Below, in pieces: positions 16,631-25,387 of a DNA stretch of 61,943 bases. Below the pieces are notes generated by a model that was not told the DNA's origin, made no database searches, and saw nothing but the letters and a program-made list of their open reading frames with translations. A program made the position numbers and the translations under genes. This stretch comes from Candidatus Gastranaerophilales bacterium (GTDB lineage: Bacteria; Cyanobacteriota; Vampirovibrionia; Gastranaerophilales; Gastranaerophilaceae): contig CAJULH010000005.1 in assembly GCA_910587175.1 (NCBI GenBank), positions 1 through 61,943 on the forward strand, read 5' to 3'. How positions within the stretch are numbered: the stretch's first letter is position 1; every line of letters begins with the position of its first letter.

Positions 16631-17509
16631 TTACATCCAATCGTTGCTGAAGGCTTTAGTACCGTGTTTAACACAGGTAAAACATTTTTCTGTATCAAGA
16701 TATGCTTTTTTTGAAAAACTTTCTAAGGTTGCTCCTGTGCGCGCTCTAAAATCATTACATAAAACAGGACAGCAGAATACTCCTTTTGAGCTTACAATTC
16801 TTGAATTAAAACAGTCCAGGGTTTTTTCATTAAAATTATCCGTTTCAACCTGGTCAAAAGTATTTGCAGCAGGGTTAAAATAGGGAATTATTTTTAAATT
16901 TATATCTTCAAATTCAAAATCGATTTTATTCAGCATATCCCTAAATCCTTTGAACAATTCTTCTTTTGATTCATTGTAATAATTTACTGTGGATATTATC
17001 GGATTAAATTCATATTTATAAAGACTTTGAATAGCAAGAAGAGCCTTTCTGTAACTTCCTCTGCCCCTTATTTCATCATTTTTCTGCTCATTGTAATGGT
17101 CAAGGCTTATTCTATAGATTGTTTCGAAATTTGATTCATCATCAATCTTTCTTAAAAAACGCGCCTTTTTATCATTTATAAGGGTACCATTCGTAAGAAC
17201 CGTCACATTTGAAAACTTCAAACAAAGTCTTAAAATTGTATTAAAATCGGGGTGGAGCATTGGTTCTCCGCCTGTCAGATAAATACACTTAATATTTTCT
17301 TTTTTGGACAAAACCAAAGACTGCTTAATTTTATCAAGATGAATAAAGTCTTTTTCTTGTTTGTATGGGTTTCTTTTTATGTAGCAATGGCTGCATTTTA
17401 AGTTACAGTTTTTTGCAGTCAGCTCAAAAAATAAATTGTTCAATTCTTCCATCTTTACTTCCGGAGCCTGCATAAACGTGGCTCGTCCGTTGTTTTGAAT
17501 ACTTTGCAT
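16631..17509 (-). CDS. Radical SAM protein with C-terminal cysteine cluster (SPASM-like)
   Basis: 292 residues. The SAM-binding cluster motif CNLKCSHCY is near residue 35, followed by YLTGGEPMLHPDF (the GGEP motif) and VTVLTNGTLI. The C-terminus has additional cysteines (FCCPVLC, then CFTC) that could hold an auxiliary 4Fe-4S cluster as in SPASM/Twitch proteins, which often modify peptides. No precursor peptide was recognised beside it. AAGGAA precedes the ATG. The substrate is unknown. Confidence 0.85.
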   Translation of the reverse strand: MQSIQNNGRATFMQAPEVKMEELNNLFFELTAKNCNLKCSHCYIKRNPYKQEKDFIHLDKIKQSLVLSKKENIKCIYLTGGEPMLHPDFNTILRLCLKFSNVTVLTNGTLINDKKARFLRKIDDESNFETIYRISLDHYNEQKNDEIRGRGSYRKALLAIQSLYKYEFNPIISTVNYYNESKEELFKGFRDMLNKIDFEFEDINLKIIPYFNPAANTFDQVETDNFNEKTLDCFNSRIVSSKGVFCCPVLCNDFRARTGATLESFSKKAYLDTEKCFTCVKHGTKAFSNDWM

Positions 17510-17638
17510 TAGTTTTCCATTCCTTAAAAAATAATCTAACCTTATGGAAATTATTTTATAAATTAATAAGAAAATTAATATTACTCCTTCGGGTGAGGAA
17601 AATGTCCAGACTAAAAAAATGAAAACTAAACCAAAAAA

Positions 17639-17671
17639 TATCCCGCAGCATAATTTCTTTTCTGCGGGATA
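17639..17671 (-). terminator. Intrinsic terminator of the pilMN-pilO unit
   Basis: TATCCCGCAG (17639-17648) pairs with CTGCGGGATA (17662-17671), and on the minus strand the stem runs into TTTTTT (complement of 17633-17638). It lies 28 bp after the pilO-like stop. Confidence 0.8.
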
Positions 17672-17698
17672 TTATCTAAACTTTTTATTGTTTTTCCT

Positions 17699-18325
17699 TT
17701 ATGGAATCATCGGAGCCTCGGGGCTGGCAGGAGAAGCACTTCCTGCTGCACTCGGCGTTTTTGTATAAAGCCTTATTTTCACATTAGTAATAAGAATGGT
17801 TTTATCTTTTTCCCAAGGCTGCATTTCAACTTCTGCAAGGTAATTCAAATTATTATCCTTCATTAAGCCCTTAAAGAAAGCCTGAAGCTGGGCATATGAA
17901 CCAATTGCCTGAATTCTGAGCTCGCATGCATTGTACTCGGGAAGATGAGCAGCATATACGGGGTCAGATTCCGGTGCATAATTATAATCAATTGATCTTA
18001 TTCTAATACCGGAAGATTGCGCTATTGAAAGTACAATTTCAAACAACGGAGCAAATGATGCTTCCGCACTGAACTGCGCTCCTTCAAGTTCATATATCTT
18101 TTTGCCGTCTTTTGGTGCCACTTTTGCTTTTGCTGCAGCTATGGCTTGTGCTCTTAAATTGCTGGCATCGCTTTCTTTTTGTATAAGCACCTGTTTTGCA
18201 GCACTTGTAGATTTTGCAAGCTCAACCGCTTTTGTAAATTCAGGCGGAACAAACTTGATACCCAATGCGAGTACTACAAGCACTATTGCAAAAGAAAATA
18301 TATTGTCTTTAATAATTTGGAACAT
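17699..18325 (-). CDS. pilO: PilO-like pilus assembly protein
   Basis: 208 residues: a short cytoplasmic start, one membrane helix (IFSFAIVLVVLALGIKFV), a coiled-coil-prone Ala/Lys/Gln-rich stretch, then a ferredoxin-like periplasmic domain (ELRIQAIGSYAQLQAFFKGL, YLAEVEMQPWEKDK). This is the layout of PilO, which with PilN forms the inner-membrane alignment complex of type IV pili. It follows the PilM-PilN gene by 20 bp with a ribosome site AAGGA. Sequence similarity to textbook PilO is low, so the call rests on architecture and neighbour. Confidence 0.7.
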   Translation of the reverse strand: MFQIIKDNIFSFAIVLVVLALGIKFVPPEFTKAVELAKSTSAAKQVLIQKESDASNLRAQAIAAAKAKVAPKDGKKIYELEGAQFSAEASFAPLFEIVLSIAQSSGIRIRSIDYNYAPESDPVYAAHLPEYNACELRIQAIGSYAQLQAFFKGLMKDNNLNYLAEVEMQPWEKDKTILITNVKIRLYTKTPSAAGSASPASPEAPMIP

Positions 18326-18345
18326 TTTTCTCTTCTTTATCCTTC

Positions 18346-20016
18346 TTAATTCATATCAACAGGTTCTAACCTAGGAAGAACAGGGGGCGCAACAGAAGTG
18401 GGTGATTGTGCACCTGTGTTACCAGCCTGGTTTGTCTGTTGGCTGTTAGGGTCTTGGGCTTTCTGAGACTTTGGAGATGCAACGTTTGCAATCTCAAAGT
18501 TAAATATCTTTTGATTGTCATTAATATCAAGATTAATTTCATCTAAAGGTCCTGTTACCACCTGCAGCTTATTAAGCTTTATGCTTGATTGGGGAGATAG
18601 AACCTTCAGGCTCTTATAATATCCATATATATCATTTATTGTTGTAGATATACCTTCAACAGCTACCTTGCTGCCATCCTGGTTGTAATAGTATGTAAGC
18701 CATACATTAGCCGGTATATCTGAAGCCAAAGAATCATAGAAACTTATGGCTTGTTTGTTTGCATAAATAATATTGTTAATTATTGAATTGATGTCTGCAA
18801 AACCATCCTGTGAAGATAAAGTTTTTATCTCGCTTTCAATAGAAGTCGTTCTGCTCTTAATTTGCTGCAGTTCTTTTGCAGACATATTTGACACAAGCAT
18901 TGAAAACCCTACAAGAGCAACGATGATAAGCGCAATTATACCGGATAGAACGTATGAAACACCCCTGATTAAATCCGGCGTAACAAGAATTTCCTTATCC
19001 ATAAACATAAAGGTTGCATAAAGGGTTTGCTGGGCTGCAGCTCCTTTACCTAAAATGTTTAATACAAGAAAATCTGACATTTGACAGTTTGCAGCACCTA
19101 TGGCTGAAAGCGTTATAGAAGATGCTTCCTTGCTTGTAATTTCGGGAACAACATCTACAAACGGTTTTTTAGCATACTTGTTGCAATCAATTGTTTCAAT
19201 TTTTTCATCAAATATAATTTGTGTTTTCAATACTTCCGCACAAATATCATCTGCTTGTGAAACAATTAAAAGTTTCTTTGCAGGATAGTTTGGAAGAATT
19301 TGGGAAACAGAAGTTGTAATTGCCTGATAAGCTTCTTCATAAGAGAAAGATTTAATAGCAAGAGGAACTTCCTGATAATCCACCAGTCTTGCGCCCACAA
19401 GTGAGAATATTGCATAGCTGTTTGTATTAATTAATAGTACGTTCCAGCTGTAGTTTTCAGCAATTTCCTGAGAGCAAAGGTTAGAGAAATAAATACCTCT
19501 TAAAATTGCACTATATGCAGATTCAATACCTACAAGGTTTGAACCGATATCTGCAAAAACATCTTTAATTTCATCAATTGCAGTTTTCTGGAATGATGAA
19601 TAAATAATATGACGTGTTTCCGTGTTGGTGTTAACATTTACATCCAACCACGCAGAAACAGGTTCTACTCTCTTAAATATATATGATTCTTCTGCTTTTG
19701 AAGCAATTGCCGTGTTAATACCATCATCCGGCAATATCAAAGGAAGATTCATAAAGTCAAAATGCACGTTTGGCAGTGTCAAAAATACATTTGACTTAGC
19801 GTTAATATCAAGCTCATTGAATAAATCAATTACAGCACTTTTAAATGCACCGTAATCCTGAATTTCTCTTGTTGAGAAATTGTACTCAATAAATCTGCGT
19901 CCGTATTTAATTACCTGATTTGATTTTCTGTCAGTTTGAATGACTTCTACACCAATATTAGGCGTTACGGAAATACCAATTATTTGTTTGTGTGTTGTAC
20001 CGGCAAAATTAAACAT
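18346..20016 (-). CDS. PilM-PilN fusion, pilus assembly
   Basis: 556 residues. Residues 1-340 look like PilM, the actin-like cytoplasmic ATP-binding protein: IIGISVTPNIGVEVI at the start, LPLILPDDGINTAIASKAEE, VLLINTNSYAIFSLV and a final SAIGAAN. A membrane helix (about 350-372, GIIALIIVALVGFSMLV) follows, then a coiled-coil segment and a PilN-like periplasmic domain ending in a Pro/Gln-rich tail. PilM and PilN are normally separate and interact through the PilN N-terminus; here they appear joined. pilO follows; PilP and PilQ are not in the window. Confidence 0.75.
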   Translation of the reverse strand: MFNFAGTTHKQIIGISVTPNIGVEVIQTDRKSNQVIKYGRRFIEYNFSTREIQDYGAFKSAVIDLFNELDINAKSNVFLTLPNVHFDFMNLPLILPDDGINTAIASKAEESYIFKRVEPVSAWLDVNVNTNTETRHIIYSSFQKTAIDEIKDVFADIGSNLVGIESAYSAILRGIYFSNLCSQEIAENYSWNVLLINTNSYAIFSLVGARLVDYQEVPLAIKSFSYEEAYQAITTSVSQILPNYPAKKLLIVSQADDICAEVLKTQIIFDEKIETIDCNKYAKKPFVDVVPEITSKEASSITLSAIGAANCQMSDFLVLNILGKGAAAQQTLYATFMFMDKEILVTPDLIRGVSYVLSGIIALIIVALVGFSMLVSNMSAKELQQIKSRTTSIESEIKTLSSQDGFADINSIINNIIYANKQAISFYDSLASDIPANVWLTYYYNQDGSKVAVEGISTTINDIYGYYKSLKVLSPQSSIKLNKLQVVTGPLDEINLDINDNQKIFNFEIANVASPKSQKAQDPNSQQTNQAGNTGAQSPTSVAPPVLPRLEPVDMN

Positions 20017-20117
20017 TGCTCATTTTTTCTTTTTTAACTCTAATCATACTTATATATAGAATTTATAATACAATAATTACAATAAAAGAAAAATACATTT
20101 AACAAAAAATACAATAA

Positions 20118-20897
20118 ATGGAGTATAAAAAATTGAAAAATTATATTTATGGAAAAAATGCCGTTCTTGAAACATTGTTAAAAAACCCTAAAAGAATCAA
20201 TAAAATTTACATTTCAAAAAATATAGGTTTTGATAATCGTTTGAAAAAAATTAAAGAGGAGGCTCTTAATAATTCTGTAATAATTCAATTCACAAATCTT
20301 AATAAATATTTAGATATTATTAAGGAAGAAACCGGTGAAGATGTGAATTTACAAGGGGTTGTAGCCTCTGTTTCGCCTGTTGAATATATAACACTGGAAG
20401 AATTTATTGGGCATGCCAAAAAAAACGATTCTTTGGATAAATATAAAAAACTTATAATTTTAGACGGTGTTTCAGACCCTCATAATTTTGGTGCAATAAT
20501 AAGGACAGCAACAGCCGCAGGGTATGACGGGATATTAATCGGAAACCACAGAGCATGCCCCATCACCCCTATTGTTGAAAAAACATCCGCAGGTGCCATA
20601 AACCACATTCCAATAATAAAAGTAAATAGCCTTTCAGGTGCGGTTGATTATTTAAAAAATAACGACTGGTGGATAATTGCTTTAGATATGAACAATAGTG
20701 ATAATTACTTTGACGTTAATTACAAGGATATGAATTTCGCCCTTGTGCTTGGCGCAGAAGGAGATGGCATTTCAAAGACATTATTAAATAAAGCGGATTT
20801 TAAAATAAAAGTGCCCTCAAAATTTGAATCATTAAATGTTTCGGCTTGTGCTGCCGTTGTAATATATGAAACAATAAGACAAACCGAATATTCGTAG
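20118..20897 (+). CDS. rlmB: 23S rRNA 2'-O-methyltransferase RlmB / TrmH-family
   Basis: 259 residues. The N-terminal substrate-binding domain begins with YIYGKNAVLETLL, and the SPOUT knot has the three TrmH motifs: NFGAIIRTATAAGYDGILI, LVLGAEGDGIS and VPSKFESLNVSACAAVVIYE. RlmB methylates the ribose of G2251 in 23S rRNA. The ATG at 20118 has no ribosome site; an in-frame TTG at 20133 sits 9 bases after GGAG and would make the protein start just before YIYGKN, as is usual, so the true start may be 20133. Confidence 0.88.
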   Translation: MEYKKLKNYIYGKNAVLETLLKNPKRINKIYISKNIGFDNRLKKIKEEALNNSVIIQFTNLNKYLDIIKEETGEDVNLQGVVASVSPVEYITLEEFIGHAKKNDSLDKYKKLIILDGVSDPHNFGAIIRTATAAGYDGILIGNHRACPITPIVEKTSAGAINHIPIIKVNSLSGAVDYLKNNDWWIIALDMNNSDNYFDVNYKDMNFALVLGAEGDGISKTLLNKADFKIKVPSKFESLNVSACAAVVIYETIRQTEYS

Positions 20898-20904
20898 TAT
20901 TTTA

Positions 20905-20934
20905 TTGGGCAAATTTTGAAAAATAAGTTATAAT
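20905..20934 (+). promoter_or_regulatory. Predicted sigma-70 promoter of rpoD
   Basis: TTGGGC (20905-20910), 18-bp spacer, TATAAT (20929-20934). The mRNA would carry a short leader of about 17 bases with the ribosome site AGGAGAG before ATG 20958. Confidence 0.5.
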
Positions 20935-20957
20935 GGCTTTGTCTTTAGGAGAGTTCA

Positions 20958-21956
20958 ATGAAAACAAAACCAAAGAAAAATAAAAATAACAAAGAATTTG
21001 AAGAAATTGAAGAGCAAAATGAAGATTTAAACCCTGAAGAATCCGACAGCGAGGATGAAATCCTTGAGGTGGATAAACAGGTAAAAATTGATTATAAAAG
21101 CGTCATAGCAGATGATTCAGTCAAAATTTACCTTCAACAGATAGGAAAAATTCCTCTTCTTTCATATGAAGAAGAAATGGCTGTTGCAAGAGAAATAAAA
21201 GAAAACAACTCAACCAAAGCAAAAGAAACGCTTGTAAGCTCAAACCTCAGGCTTGTTGTATCAATTGCCAAAAAATATATAGGAAGAGGTCTTTCTTTCC
21301 TGGATTTAATTCAGGAGGGTAATATGGGGCTTATGAAGGCAGCAGAAAAATTTGACTATACAAAAGGGTACAAATTTTCAACCTATGCCACCTGGTGGAT
21401 ACAACAATCAATCACAAGAGGAATTGCCGATAAATCAAGAATGATAAGGCTTCCTGTCCATATGATTGAAACCCTGGGTAAAATAAAAAGGGCAACGATT
21501 GAACTTTCAACAGAATTAAACAGAATGCCCACAAAAGAAGAAATTGCATCAAAAATTAATATGCCGGTTTCAAAACTTTCTGCGCTTATGAAATCAGCCC
21601 AAAGCACTATAAGCATTGAAACACCTGCAAACCAAAAAGATGATTCGTCTAAAATCGCTGATTTTATTGTGGATGAAAGTCACCTGACTCCGGATACCAA
21701 GGTTACTCAGGAAAATCTCCTTGATGATGTTCATAAGATGCTAAATCAGTTAAACCAAAAGGAAAAAGATGTCCTGATTATGCGCTTCGGGCTGGATGAT
21801 AACGGACAGAAGAAAACTTTGGATGAAATCGGCACCAGATACGGCGTTTCAAGAGAAAGAATCAGACAAATTGAAACGCGTGCCATTTCAAAATTAAAAA
21901 AACTCTGCAAAAATCAAAATTTAAGCGGCAATTTAAAGAATTATATAGGGATGTAA
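20958..21956 (+). CDS. rpoD: Primary RNA polymerase sigma factor (RpoD/SigA type)
   Basis: 332 residues. After an acidic, Lys/Glu-rich N-terminus comes region 1.2 (DSVKIYLQQIGKIPLLS), region 2 with the -10-recognition helix (FSTYATWWIQQSITRGIAD), region 3 and region 4.2 (YGVSRERIRQIETRAISKLKK). The length and composition match cyanobacterial group 1/2 sigma factors. It recognises TTGACA/TATAAT-type promoters, consistent with the promoter-like sequences in this window. The stop codon leads directly into an intrinsic terminator, so it is probably monocistronic. Confidence 0.93.
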   Translation: MKTKPKKNKNNKEFEEIEEQNEDLNPEESDSEDEILEVDKQVKIDYKSVIADDSVKIYLQQIGKIPLLSYEEEMAVAREIKENNSTKAKETLVSSNLRLVVSIAKKYIGRGLSFLDLIQEGNMGLMKAAEKFDYTKGYKFSTYATWWIQQSITRGIADKSRMIRLPVHMIETLGKIKRATIELSTELNRMPTKEEIASKINMPVSKLSALMKSAQSTISIETPANQKDDSSKIADFIVDESHLTPDTKVTQENLLDDVHKMLNQLNQKEKDVLIMRFGLDDNGQKKTLDEIGTRYGVSRERIRQIETRAISKLKKLCKNQNLSGNLKNYIGM

Positions 21957-21977
21957 AAGGAGCAGTTTGCTCCTTTT
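21955..21977 (+). terminator. Intrinsic terminator of rpoD
   Basis: AAAAGGAGCA (21955-21964), loop GTT, TGCTCCTTTT (21968-21977), then ATTTTT. The stem begins inside the rpoD stop codon. Confidence 0.85.
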
Positions 21978-22069
21978 ATTTTTCGTCTTTAAGATATCCT
22001 CATCCCGGTAATGTTTTTTGCCATAGTTTCATCTATCTTTTTTTATGTAAAAATAAAAGGAGAAACAAA

Positions 22070-22231
22070 ATGGAAAAATACGTTTGCCTGCTGTGCGGAT
22101 ATGTTTACGACCCTGAAACCGGCGATGCTGACAGTGATATTGCACCAAACACGCCATTTAGCGAGCTTCCGGATGATTGGAGATGTCCAATCTGCAACGC
22201 GGCTAAAAACCAATTTGTAAAACAAAGTTAA
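22070..22231 (+). CDS. Rubredoxin
   Basis: A 53-residue protein starting at ATG 22070 behind AAAAGGAG, ending TAA 22229-22231. It has both iron-binding CxxC motifs of rubredoxin (CLLCGYVYDPETGD and CPICNA) with the typical LPDDWRCP before the second pair. Rubredoxin is a one-electron carrier, often feeding oxygen- or peroxide-reducing enzymes in anaerobes. No rubrerythrin or oxidoreductase partner is next to it. Confidence 0.96.
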   Translation: MEKYVCLLCGYVYDPETGDADSDIAPNTPFSELPDDWRCPICNAAKNQFVKQS

Positions 22232-22299
22232 ATCTTTGCCCCATTGGGGCGCAAGCCCGTAAATAGCTGTCAAAGGGCAAAATAGCAAAAGGAAGAAGT

Positions 22300-23541
22300 A
22301 TGATAGAAGAAAAGGCGCGCCAAATAGTAAATGCGGCAGAAACAGAAGTTGAACATCTTTTTAAAAAAACGGATGAAATTGCAGAATATAACCAAAAAAA
22401 GGTGCTTCAGGCTTTTCAAAAAAATAAAATAGGCGAAGAACACTTCTATACTGTAACCGGTTACGGACACGATGACCTTGGGCGCGAGGCGCTTGACAAT
22501 GTTTTCAAAGATACATTTAATACGGAAGCTGCTATTGTACGTCCTCACTTTGTTTCCGGCACCCATACCATTGCATGCGCACTTTTTGGGGTGCTTCGCC
22601 CGGGTGATGCACTTCTTTCAATTGCAGGAGCTCCTTATGATACTTTGGATGAAATTATCGGAAAAAATAACTCCTGCGAATATTACAACTGTTCCTTAAA
22701 AGCGATAGGTGTAGAATATGATGAGGTACCGCTTTTAAACGATTTAGATGTTGATTTTGATGCAATACCAAAATACATAAAACCAAACACCAAAATGGTT
22801 ACTATTCAGCGCTCCAGAGGATACAGCCTCAGAAATTCTCTCACTGTATCTGATATAGAGCGCATTATAAAGATTGTAAAGAGCATAAATCCTGAAATAG
22901 TATGCTTTGTAGACAATTGCTACGGCGAATTTACAGAAAAAAATGAACCTACAGATGTCGGCGCAGATTTAATTGCAGGAAGCTTAATCAAAAACCCTGG
23001 CGGCGGAATAGTAGAAGCAGGCGGTTATTTGGCAGGAAAGAAAAAATTAATTGAAATGTGCGCAAGACGTCTTACAGCCCCGGGTATTGGCACAGAGGGC
23101 GGCGCTATGTTTAACCAGACAAGAATAATGCTTCAGGGATTCTTTATGGCGCCAAGCGTGGTGTCATACGCTGTAAAAGGGGCAATTTTAGCCGCAAAAG
23201 TCTTTGAAAATGTCGGGTTTAAGACTCATCCGCTCTCTGATTCTGTAAGATGTGATTTGATTCAAACTATAAAATTCGGCGAACAAAAGGCACAGGAAGC
23301 TTTTTGCCGGGCTCTTCAAAAATATTCGCCTGTTGAAAGCTACCTAACCCCAATTCCAGACGGTGTTCCCGGGTATGAAGATAAATTAATTATGGCCGGC
23401 GGAAGCTTTATAGAAGGTTCCACAATTGAACTTTCAGCAGACGGACCATGCAGACCTCCATATGCTGTGTATATGCAGGGCGGTTTAAGCTATTTTCATG
23501 TAAAACTGGCGCTAATAGGGATTTTAGAAGAACTTTTGTAG
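22300..23541 (+). CDS. PLP-dependent methionine gamma-lyase-family protein (aluminium-resistance family)
   Basis: 413 residues of the Met_gamma_lyase-like family (formerly aluminium resistance protein, YnbB). Family features: FYTVTGYGHDDLGREALDNVF, HFVSGTHTIA, SIAGAPYDTL, CFVDNCYGEF, and SLIKNPGGGI, in which the Lys should hold pyridoxal phosphate. Members are thought to cleave C-S bonds, but no specific reaction is firmly known. Length is normal. AAGGAAG precedes the ATG. Confidence 0.92.
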   Translation: MIEEKARQIVNAAETEVEHLFKKTDEIAEYNQKKVLQAFQKNKIGEEHFYTVTGYGHDDLGREALDNVFKDTFNTEAAIVRPHFVSGTHTIACALFGVLRPGDALLSIAGAPYDTLDEIIGKNNSCEYYNCSLKAIGVEYDEVPLLNDLDVDFDAIPKYIKPNTKMVTIQRSRGYSLRNSLTVSDIERIIKIVKSINPEIVCFVDNCYGEFTEKNEPTDVGADLIAGSLIKNPGGGIVEAGGYLAGKKKLIEMCARRLTAPGIGTEGGAMFNQTRIMLQGFFMAPSVVSYAVKGAILAAKVFENVGFKTHPLSDSVRCDLIQTIKFGEQKAQEAFCRALQKYSPVESYLTPIPDGVPGYEDKLIMAGGSFIEGSTIELSADGPCRPPYAVYMQGGLSYFHVKLALIGILEELL

Positions 23542-23555
23542 AATAAAATTTATGG

Positions 23556-23646
23556 CAAAAAAAAGGAACCGATCTCCTCAGTTCCACTGTATTGCCATCA
23601 CCAGTTAGATATAAATTGCATAAATTGTGTTGTGTTTATAGTTTAA
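23556..23646 (-). ncRNA. Candidate minus-strand small RNA with its own promoter and terminator
   Basis: In the 267-bp gap before radA the minus strand has TTGATA (23676-23681), a 17-bp spacer, AATAAT (23653-23658), then about 90 bases ending in a strong intrinsic terminator: an 8-bp stem (one G-U pair) at 23565-23572 and 23578-23585, loop GGAGA, followed by eight T (complement of 23557-23564). No minus-strand gene exists here for this terminator to serve, and no reading frame is seen, so a small RNA is the simplest reading. I matched no known RNA family. The rest of the gap holds the radA promoter. Confidence 0.4.
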
Positions 23647-23793
23647 TACTAGATTATTTTTCAGTTTTTAGTAATTATCAAAAAGTTAGAAATTTCTATA
23701 ACTAAAGTATAAAATCATGCAAACCCAAGCCCTAAAAGGCAAACAAACCTCTTTAAAGATGATTGGAAAAGCACGCATTTAGCCCGGAATTTA

Positions 23794-23802
23794 TGATATA
23801 AT
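23794..23802 (+). promoter_or_regulatory. Extended -10 TGATATAAT of radA, leaderless placement
   Basis: TGATATAAT at 23794-23802 ends 6 bases before the radA ATG (23809). No Shine-Dalgarno is present, so transcription should begin at the start codon. Confidence 0.5.
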
Positions 23803-23808
23803 TGACCC

Positions 23809-25200
23809 ATGGCAAAAATTAAAACAAAGTGGGTGTGTCAAAACTGCGGATATGAAACAGCCTCGTATTTAGGTCGCTGCCCGGATTGCGGACAATTTTC
23901 CACATTCAGCGAAGAAATCACCCAAACTAAAATTGAAATAAAAACAAATTCACCCTCAAATGCAGTAGTTGCGGGCAATTTGGGGTACAGTAAAATTGAT
24001 GATATTAAACTTGATGAAACAATCAGGATAAAAACCGGAATTGAAGAATTTGACAGGGTTTTAGGAGGGGGTTTTGTAGAAGGAAGTCTTGTTCTTTTGG
24101 CAGGAGATCCCGGGATAGGCAAGTCTACACTGGTTTTACAGGCAGGAAAGAATATTGCGGATTCCGGTCATAAAATCTTATACATCTGCGCGGAAGAATC
24201 CCCAAGCCAGGTAAAACTAAGAGCCCAAAGGCTTAACACCAATTCTGAAAATCTGTATGTCACGGCACAAAACTGTCTTGAGGAAGTTTTAACCCAAATT
24301 GATGAACTAAAGCCTGATTTTTTAGTAGTAGATAGTATTCAATCAGTCTTTAGTGCCCAAATAACAAGCTCTTCAGGCACTGTTTCCCAAATTCGCGAAT
24401 GTACAAATTTATTAATGCGTGCAGCAAAGCTGAAAAAGCTCACTACCATTGTAATCGGACATGTTACAAAAGAGGGAAACATTGCAGGACCTAAGGTTTT
24501 AGAACATATGGTTGATTGCGTTGTAAATTTTGAAGGAGACAAATTCAGAACATACAGAATGCTTAGAAGTATAAAAAACCGTTTCGGGGCGACAAGTGAA
24601 GTGGGCGTTTTTTCAATGAATGACGATGGTTTGGCTGAAATTAAAAACCCGTCTGAACTTTTTTTATCAGAAAAAGGAGAAGAAAATTGCCCCGGCTGCA
24701 CGATAATTGCAACAGTGGAAGGCACGCGCTGCCTGCTTTTAGAGGTTCAGGCACTTGTAGGCAACACCCCTTATCCAAGTCCCAGGCGGGTTGCACGTGG
24801 AATTGAATACAACAGACTGCTTCAAATTCTTGCTGTTTTAGAAAAGCGGGTAGGTCTAAACCTAAGTAAACAGGATGTTTACACAAATGTCATAGGCGGC
24901 GTGGATATTATTGAACCGGCTGCGGATTTGGGAATTGCGATTGCGGTTTTAGCCTGTATTCGGGATATTTGCTGTAAAAAAGATATGGTAATAATCGGTG
25001 AAATCGGCTTGTCTGGTGAGATACGGCAGGTTGATAATCTTGAAAAACGATTAAAAGAGGCACAAAAGCTGGGTTTCAAAGAAGCAATTATTCCAAAAAT
25101 TACCTCTGATACTGCATCCCAACGCATTAAAAACCTGAAAATAAAGACTATACAAGTATCAAGGGTAGTTGACGCAATTACAAAAGCATTTTCAGGGTAA
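23809..25200 (+). CDS. radA: DNA repair protein RadA
   Basis: 463 residues with all RadA parts: N-terminal C4 zinc finger (CQNCG then CPDCG), Walker A GDPGIGKST, Walker B LVVDSIQSV, the RadA-specific KNRFG motif (IKNRFGATSEVGVF), and a Lon-protease-like C-terminal domain (GGVDIIEPAADLGIAIAV). RadA drives branch migration of recombination intermediates. Length is typical (~455). It appears to be transcribed alone from a leaderless promoter. Confidence 0.97.
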   Translation: MAKIKTKWVCQNCGYETASYLGRCPDCGQFSTFSEEITQTKIEIKTNSPSNAVVAGNLGYSKIDDIKLDETIRIKTGIEEFDRVLGGGFVEGSLVLLAGDPGIGKSTLVLQAGKNIADSGHKILYICAEESPSQVKLRAQRLNTNSENLYVTAQNCLEEVLTQIDELKPDFLVVDSIQSVFSAQITSSSGTVSQIRECTNLLMRAAKLKKLTTIVIGHVTKEGNIAGPKVLEHMVDCVVNFEGDKFRTYRMLRSIKNRFGATSEVGVFSMNDDGLAEIKNPSELFLSEKGEENCPGCTIIATVEGTRCLLLEVQALVGNTPYPSPRRVARGIEYNRLLQILAVLEKRVGLNLSKQDVYTNVIGGVDIIEPAADLGIAIAVLACIRDICCKKDMVIIGEIGLSGEIRQVDNLEKRLKEAQKLGFKEAIIPKITSDTASQRIKNLKIKTIQVSRVVDAITKAFSG

Positions 25201-25205
25201 AAAGC

Positions 25206-25355
25206 TTATACTGCCTGGTTTTCATTTGTGTTAATATCTAAAGAAGCTTGTACTAAAACGGTTTCAACAAAATCCATATCATTGCAGCCCAGATATAGCT
25301 TAGTTTTATTTTTTTCAAAATCTGAAAACCTATATGTGGACGGACTTTTACGAAA
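25206..25355 (-). pseudogene. Possible gene remnant after fliI
   Basis: The minus strand has an open stretch without a usable start, between an in-frame TGA (25356-25358) and TAA (25206-25208). Its translation looks protein-like (YRFSDFEKNKTKLYLGC, then MDFVETVLVQASLDIN) and ends in NENQAV. An internal ATG would give only about 23 residues. It may be the tail of a decayed gene or a short peptide; other frames are also partly open, so this is uncertain. Confidence 0.25.
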
Positions 25356-25387
25356 TCAAACCTGATAAATGTTGCAGTGTAAGCATT

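Noticed and set aside
17595..17612. GAGGAAAATGTCCAGACT, like the conserved start of RNase P RNA
   Set aside because: Only this short match exists; within 30 bases a terminator and the pilO-like gene follow, so there is no room for the rest of the RNA.
22237..22250. GCCCCATTGGGGC hairpin after rubredoxin as a terminator
   Set aside because: No U-tract follows; the next gene is 50 bases on in the same direction.
22011..22288. Two longer reading frames on both strands over the rubredoxin region
   Set aside because: They lack family features; the 53-residue rubredoxin with a good ribosome site explains the region.
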